DNA of 64,000 nucleotides from Lepidurus packardi (lineage: Eukaryota; Arthropoda; Branchiopoda; Notostraca; Triopsidae): assembly GCA_023053545.1 (NCBI GenBank), contig JAKZAN010000002.1, positions 168,501 to 232,500 of the forward strand, in the 5' to 3' direction. The notes under the pieces were generated by a model that worked only from the letters and a program-made list of their open reading frames with translations, did no database searches and was not told the DNA's origin. Shown piece after piece: positions 59,640-64,000 of this stretch; within the stretch, counting starts at the first letter, position 1; each line of letters opens with the position of its first letter. The position numbers were made by a program, and so were the translations under genes.

Positions 59640-62600
59640 CCAAATTGAAATGAACGATAAACCGATTAAAATATTTATCCACAATATCAGGAAAAATTTT
59701 CAGCAGCTACAAGAAACTATAAATTTATCCAGCGAATGTGACTTTGAAGCCGTATTTATCTTAGAACCCCCACAAAACTTATCCCCTGGCAAAACCTTTC
59801 GCAACTTTGTAACTTATTCCCCAGATGGCGAATATAAGGGGATCGCAACTTTCAAAAACCAAGACACCTCCTATATGAAAATTCTTGAAACAAATGAACT
59901 TTATTCGGTTATCAAAATACTCCCAGGTCATAACCGCCCAGAATTTATAGTAATCGGCGTATACAGACGATTCACCCAAGATTTAGAAAAATTACTACAA
60001 GAAATTTGGGAGAAATATTCAAAAATTTCACCACGTCTTATCTTCAGTGGAGACATGAACGCTCACCACTGGGCCTGGGAAGACCATAGCCCGGATATCC
60101 CAGGCACCCAACTGTTCGAATTTACCACAACCCACAATTTGACCATCTTAAATGAACATAACTTTTCTACTTTCTTGAACGAAAGAGGCAATTCATCCAC
60201 TTTAGATCTAACGTTTGCTACAACCCAGTGCCTACCTTTCGTCGGACACTCCATTTTTAAAAGCCCAGATTTTATCAACCAATCGGACCACGAAGCAATT
60301 ATAATAGAAATATATGTCCATAAGGAATCAATTAAATCATGGATATGGAGCTATAATAAAGTGGACTGGATTAAATTAAACAATACTCTCAATGAGGAAC
60401 TGAAAAAAAGTAAAATAAAATATCATGACATATCGGGCCCCGAGGAATTAGACGACACAGTTAAAAATCTAACGCAAGCACTACATAAAGCAATGGAACT
60501 TAATATCCCCAAAACAAATCTTTCCAAAAGAGAAAATCCCTGGTGGTCCAAAGAACTAGCAAACCTCCGGAAAGAAACAGCTAAAAGCCTAAGGATTTAT
60601 AAAAACTCAAGAACTGTACAAGACCAAGCCCGATGGAAAACTATGAGAAATTTGTACACAAACAAATGCCGTGTAGCAAAAAAATTATATTGGGAACAGA
60701 AACTAAAAACTCCTGACAACAGAATACTCTGGGGATTGGATAGAGCAAACCGTGAAAAAACAACGAAAAACAGCCTGGAACAACTGTTAAATCAACAAGG
60801 GGACGTTTTCGAGGACGAAATTAACAAACTAAATTTTTTGGCGCAAAAGTTCTTCTCAGCTACTCAAACTTCGAACTATCAGAACGTAAGAAAATGCAAT
60901 TTCAGAAGACAGCAAAGATATCCAGAAATATCCTGTCGGGAGCTCAAAACACTCGTGCGAGCTTTACCTAATATTAAAGCACCAGGAGATGATGCCATAC
61001 AGCCTATAGTGTTAAAAAACACCTGGAAAGTAATCGGAAATATAGTGGTAAATATTTTTAACGCCTCCTTAAAATACTCGTATTTTCCTACCGCCTGGAA
61101 AATCGGAAAAGTGCTCCCTGTTCCTAAACCCAAAAAGGCAGACTATAAAACACATAAGAGTTTCCGCCCCATAACCTTACTTTCCACACTAGGAAAAGTT
61201 TTAGAAAAAACGATTGCAGTAAAAATATTAGATCATATGGAACAAAAATCGCTTCTCTCTGACTATCAGTGGGGTTTTCGTCCAAAGAAATCGACCACAG
61301 ATGCTATGCTTGCCCTGAGTAATCAAATCCTAAATGGATTCGACAAACATCAAACTACAACAGCGCTTCTATTGGACATTGAAGGAGCCTTTGATAATGT
61401 TAATCATAGAAAGTTAATCCAAATACTGAAAAAGAAAAAGGTTCCAAGTTACGTCGCAGATTGGCTTCAAAACTTTTTAGCAGATCGCACAATCTACGTT
61501 CAGCATGGTAACCACAGGAGCCAAACTTTTCATGTCAGCAAAGGACTCCCTCAAGGATCACCCCTATCACCAATTTTGTTCGTCACATATATAGATGGAG
61601 CATTAAAACTTCTCAAAAGCAAACGCATCCGTGTGCAGGCTTTCGCTGATGACTTACTTTTAGCTATCAGCGGATCATCTGGGAAAGTGAATATCAGGAT
61701 GCTTCAAAATGCCCTGAAAGCACTTGAGAAATGGAGTCTTAGTGTTCACCTCACTTTCAGTCAAAGCAAGACAGAGCTGATACATTTCTCAAAGAAAAGA
61801 TACCCTGACGATACGCCCCTTACATGGGGTGATATCACCATCATCCCAAGACCCCACGTTCGTTATCTTGGCCTCTTATTTGATACAAAGCTATCCTGGA
61901 AATCGCATGTTAATCGACTTGCAGCCGAAGGAAATTTTATTATTCTGAAAATACGAAACTTGTCCCATAATATTCCAGCTATAAGAACTAACCAGCTGAG
62001 ATCTCTGCTTTTAGCTACACTTTATTCTAAGATATTTTACGGCCTACCAGCCTGGTCAAACTTCAAGTTCGAAAAATCCCCCACTTTAAAATACCTTCAT
62101 CGCCAAGCCTTGTTAATAATATCCGGAGCATTTAAAACGTCTCCAACATCAACCCTAGAAGTAGAGACTGGAATCCCTCCACTGAAGTTGGCCGTCGAAG
62201 AAAGGCTGATTAGATTCGGTTTAACAAGAAATGCAGCAGACCTCCGAAACATGGACCCCCCTCGTCATTCCTCATACGCAACTTGCTCATATCAAATCGA
62301 ACAAATGGTCTCCCAGTTTAACTGTAATCGGGAAACCAAAGAGATCCCAAAAACAGTTAAAAGTATATTCAAACAAAAATGGGTGGAAAATTGGACTAAA
62401 AAAACTTCAACATTGTTAAGTTTAGGAATTACTCCTGAATCCTCACCCATTTGCAAATTAAACTTAAACAGACACACAATTTATACCCTGATAAAACTTC
62501 GCTGTTCACACTATCCTTCCTTGGCTTTTCTCCATCGTATAAAGAAGACTGACAACCCTTTCTGCCCGTGCTACGCTCAAAGTTCTCAAGACCTCAAACA

Positions 62601-62781
62601 TATTCTCTACCATTGCAGGTGGCTAAACAAACCAAGAGCAATCCTTCTTCAAAAACTATCGAAAGAAAAAGTTCACTTCAATATGCAAAACATTCTAACA
62701 AACCCGAAGATCTTTGCAGCAGTTGAAAGTTTCATAAACAGCTCCCGCGAAATATACAAACAAGGGAGGGCACTACTCTAG
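59620..62781 (+). CDS. LINE ORF2 (endonuclease-reverse transcriptase)
   Basis: 1053 residues, no break. The N-terminal apurinic-type endonuclease shows [14 protein letters not shown] (about 147), [12 protein letters not shown] and [12 protein letters not shown] begins about residue 500 ([17 protein letters not shown]), with [17 protein letters not shown] (motif A), [15 protein letters not shown] and [10 protein letters not shown] (FADD in place of YADD). The C-terminal region holds an RNase-H-less extension with a Cys/His cluster ([21 protein letters not shown]). It could be catalytically competent, but ORF1 is truncated. The start ATG overlaps ORF1's end. Confidence 0.92.
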   Translation: MVITINNQIEMNDKPIKIFIHNIRKNFQQLQETINLSSECDFEAVFILEPPQNLSPGKTFRNFVTYSPDGEYKGIATFKNQDTSYMKILETNELYSVIKILPGHNRPEFIVIGVYRRFTQDLEKLLQEIWEKYSKISPRLIFSGDMNAHHWAWEDHSPDIPGTQLFEFTTTHNLTILNEHNFSTFLNERGNSSTLDLTFATTQCLPFVGHSIFKSPDFINQSDHEAIIIEIYVHKESIKSWIWSYNKVDWIKLNNTLNEELKKSKIKYHDISGPEELDDTVKNLTQALHKAMELNIPKTNLSKRENPWWSKELANLRKETAKSLRIYKNSRTVQDQARWKTMRNLYTNKCRVAKKLYWEQKLKTPDNRILWGLDRANREKTTKNSLEQLLNQQGDVFEDEINKLNFLAQKFFSATQTSNYQNVRKCNFRRQQRYPEISCRELKTLVRALPNIKAPGDDAIQPIVLKNTWKVIGNIVVNIFNASLKYSYFPTAWKIGKVLPVPKPKKADYKTHKSFRPITLLSTLGKVLEKTIAVKILDHMEQKSLLSDYQWGFRPKKSTTDAMLALSNQILNGFDKHQTTTALLLDIEGAFDNVNHRKLIQILKKKKVPSYVADWLQNFLADRTIYVQHGNHRSQTFHVSKGLPQGSPLSPILFVTYIDGALKLLKSKRIRVQAFADDLLLAISGSSGKVNIRMLQNALKALEKWSLSVHLTFSQSKTELIHFSKKRYPDDTPLTWGDITIIPRPHVRYLGLLFDTKLSWKSHVNRLAAEGNFIILKIRNLSHNIPAIRTNQLRSLLLATLYSKIFYGLPAWSNFKFEKSPTLKYLHRQALLIISGAFKTSPTSTLEVETGIPPLKLAVEERLIRFGLTRNAADLRNMDPPRHSSYATCSYQIEQMVSQFNCNRETKEIPKTVKSIFKQKWVENWTKKTSTLLSLGITPESSPICKLNLNRHTIYTLIKLRCSHYPSLAFLHRIKKTDNPFCPCYAQSSQDLKHILYHCRWLNKPRAILLQKLSKEKVHFNMQNILTNPKIFAAVESFINSSREIYKQGRALL

Positions 62782-62838
62782 TCATTTAGAGGAAAGCCCA
62801 TTGGTTTAAAGTTTAAATAGTGATAACATTGTAAAACA

Positions 62839-63660
<822 letters not shown>

Positions 63661-63668
<8 letters not shown>

Positions 63669-63976
63669 TCCTTCCTAGTATTATGCCCTGTCCTCCCTTT
63701 GTCTTTTGTTTGACCTATTCCTTCCTTTTGTCCTTCACCTTGACAGCTATACTTACTCCTTTTATCTAATTAACCGAAACCCTTGACAGTCTTGACCTCT
63801 TCTCTTAGGTAAACTTTCCTGTGTATATAAACTCGTAACTTGCTTCATCAAATACAGTCTTCATGTAGTCTTTACAGAGTTAAGTACTGTCTCTAGTGCT
63901 GTGCCGACGCATCCTACTCTTCATTCCTCCTTCCCTAATCACAACGCAGGGACCCTTCTCAATCAAATTCTCCACA
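63661..63976 (+). repeat. BEL-like 5' LTR at the right edge
   Basis: TGTAAAATTCCTTCC ... ATTCTCCACA, with a TATATAAACT box near 63824 and CACAACGCAGGGACC near the end. The element continues beyond the window. Confidence 0.72.
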
Positions 63977-63978
63977 TT

Positions 63979-63996
63979 TGGTGCCGTGACCAGGAT
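63979..63996 (+). promoter_or_regulatory. Primer-binding site of the right-edge element
   Basis: TGGTGCCGTGACCAGGAT two bases after the LTR end, a BEL/Pao-like primer-binding site. Confidence 0.75.
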
Positions 63997-64000
63997 CCAT

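Overview
The window is nuclear DNA from an animal, most likely an arthropod. Three things point there: many interspersed TTAGG-type telomere-like tracts; a mitochondrial insertion that reads in the invertebrate mitochondrial code (TGA=Trp, AGA=Ser) in the order nad4-nad4L-trnT-trnP-nad6-cob, which is the common arthropod order; and the mixture of BEL/Pao, Ty3/gypsy, hAT and Harbinger elements. The species is not determined. I found no convincing ordinary host gene. Almost everything is transposable elements, mostly nested, plus satellites and one split mitochondrial insertion.

Layout. (1) 1-10474: a minus-strand Ty3/gypsy element (A) running off the left edge. Its integrase is split by a complete 5.33-kb hAT element (462-5794) with an 8-bp target duplication, 26-bp terminal repeats, long GATCCG-rich subterminal arrays and an open 721-codon transposase frame. 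(2) 10475-22893: a nuclear mitochondrial insertion (numt) cut by an integrase-less BEL/Pao element (11617-16878, identical LTRs, inserted at the cob start codon) and a decayed Ty3/gypsy element B (17102-22344). Removing both restores the cob reading frame exactly. (3) 22893-26230: a ~130-bp satellite, a foldback MITE with a TTAGG-like core, minisatellites, an array of tandem hairpins and dispersed repeats that recur at 33.7-34.6 kb. (4) 27067-28590: a MITE with repeated CCCCTAAAA-type subterminal motifs. (5) 29.0-32.6 kb: a decayed intron-containing hAT-like gene running into a remnant that resembles the DUF6729 family. (6) 35.2-38.2 kb: minisatellites, TTAGG-like tracts and a truncated Harbinger element (SANT/Myb-like gene with one intron, and a convergent nuclease).

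(7) 38.2-51.9 kb: a four-level nest. A minus-strand hAT gene is split by a 13.1-kb hAT-type unit with TSD GGTAGTAA. That unit carries a ZMYM1-like 5' transposase part and a ZBED5-like 3' part. Its second exon is split by Ty3/gypsy C (TSD CCAG, reverse transcriptase deleted), whose 5' LTR is split by Ty3/gypsy D (TSD GTATG), which has identical LTRs and an uninterrupted 1364-codon gag-pol. (8) 52.3-58.9 kb: Ty3/gypsy E, near-identical LTRs, with an in-frame RT-Env chimera replacing most of pol. (9) 58.9-63.2 kb: a LINE between two long (TA)n arrays. (10) 63.2-64.0 kb: a minus-strand gag-protease fragment and a BEL-like LTR with primer-binding site at the right edge.

Together the elements form a stratified record. 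The youngest, from LTR identity, are BEL/Pao, gypsy D and gypsy E. Two of those three lack genes needed for autonomous movement, so they were presumably mobilised by proteins from other copies.
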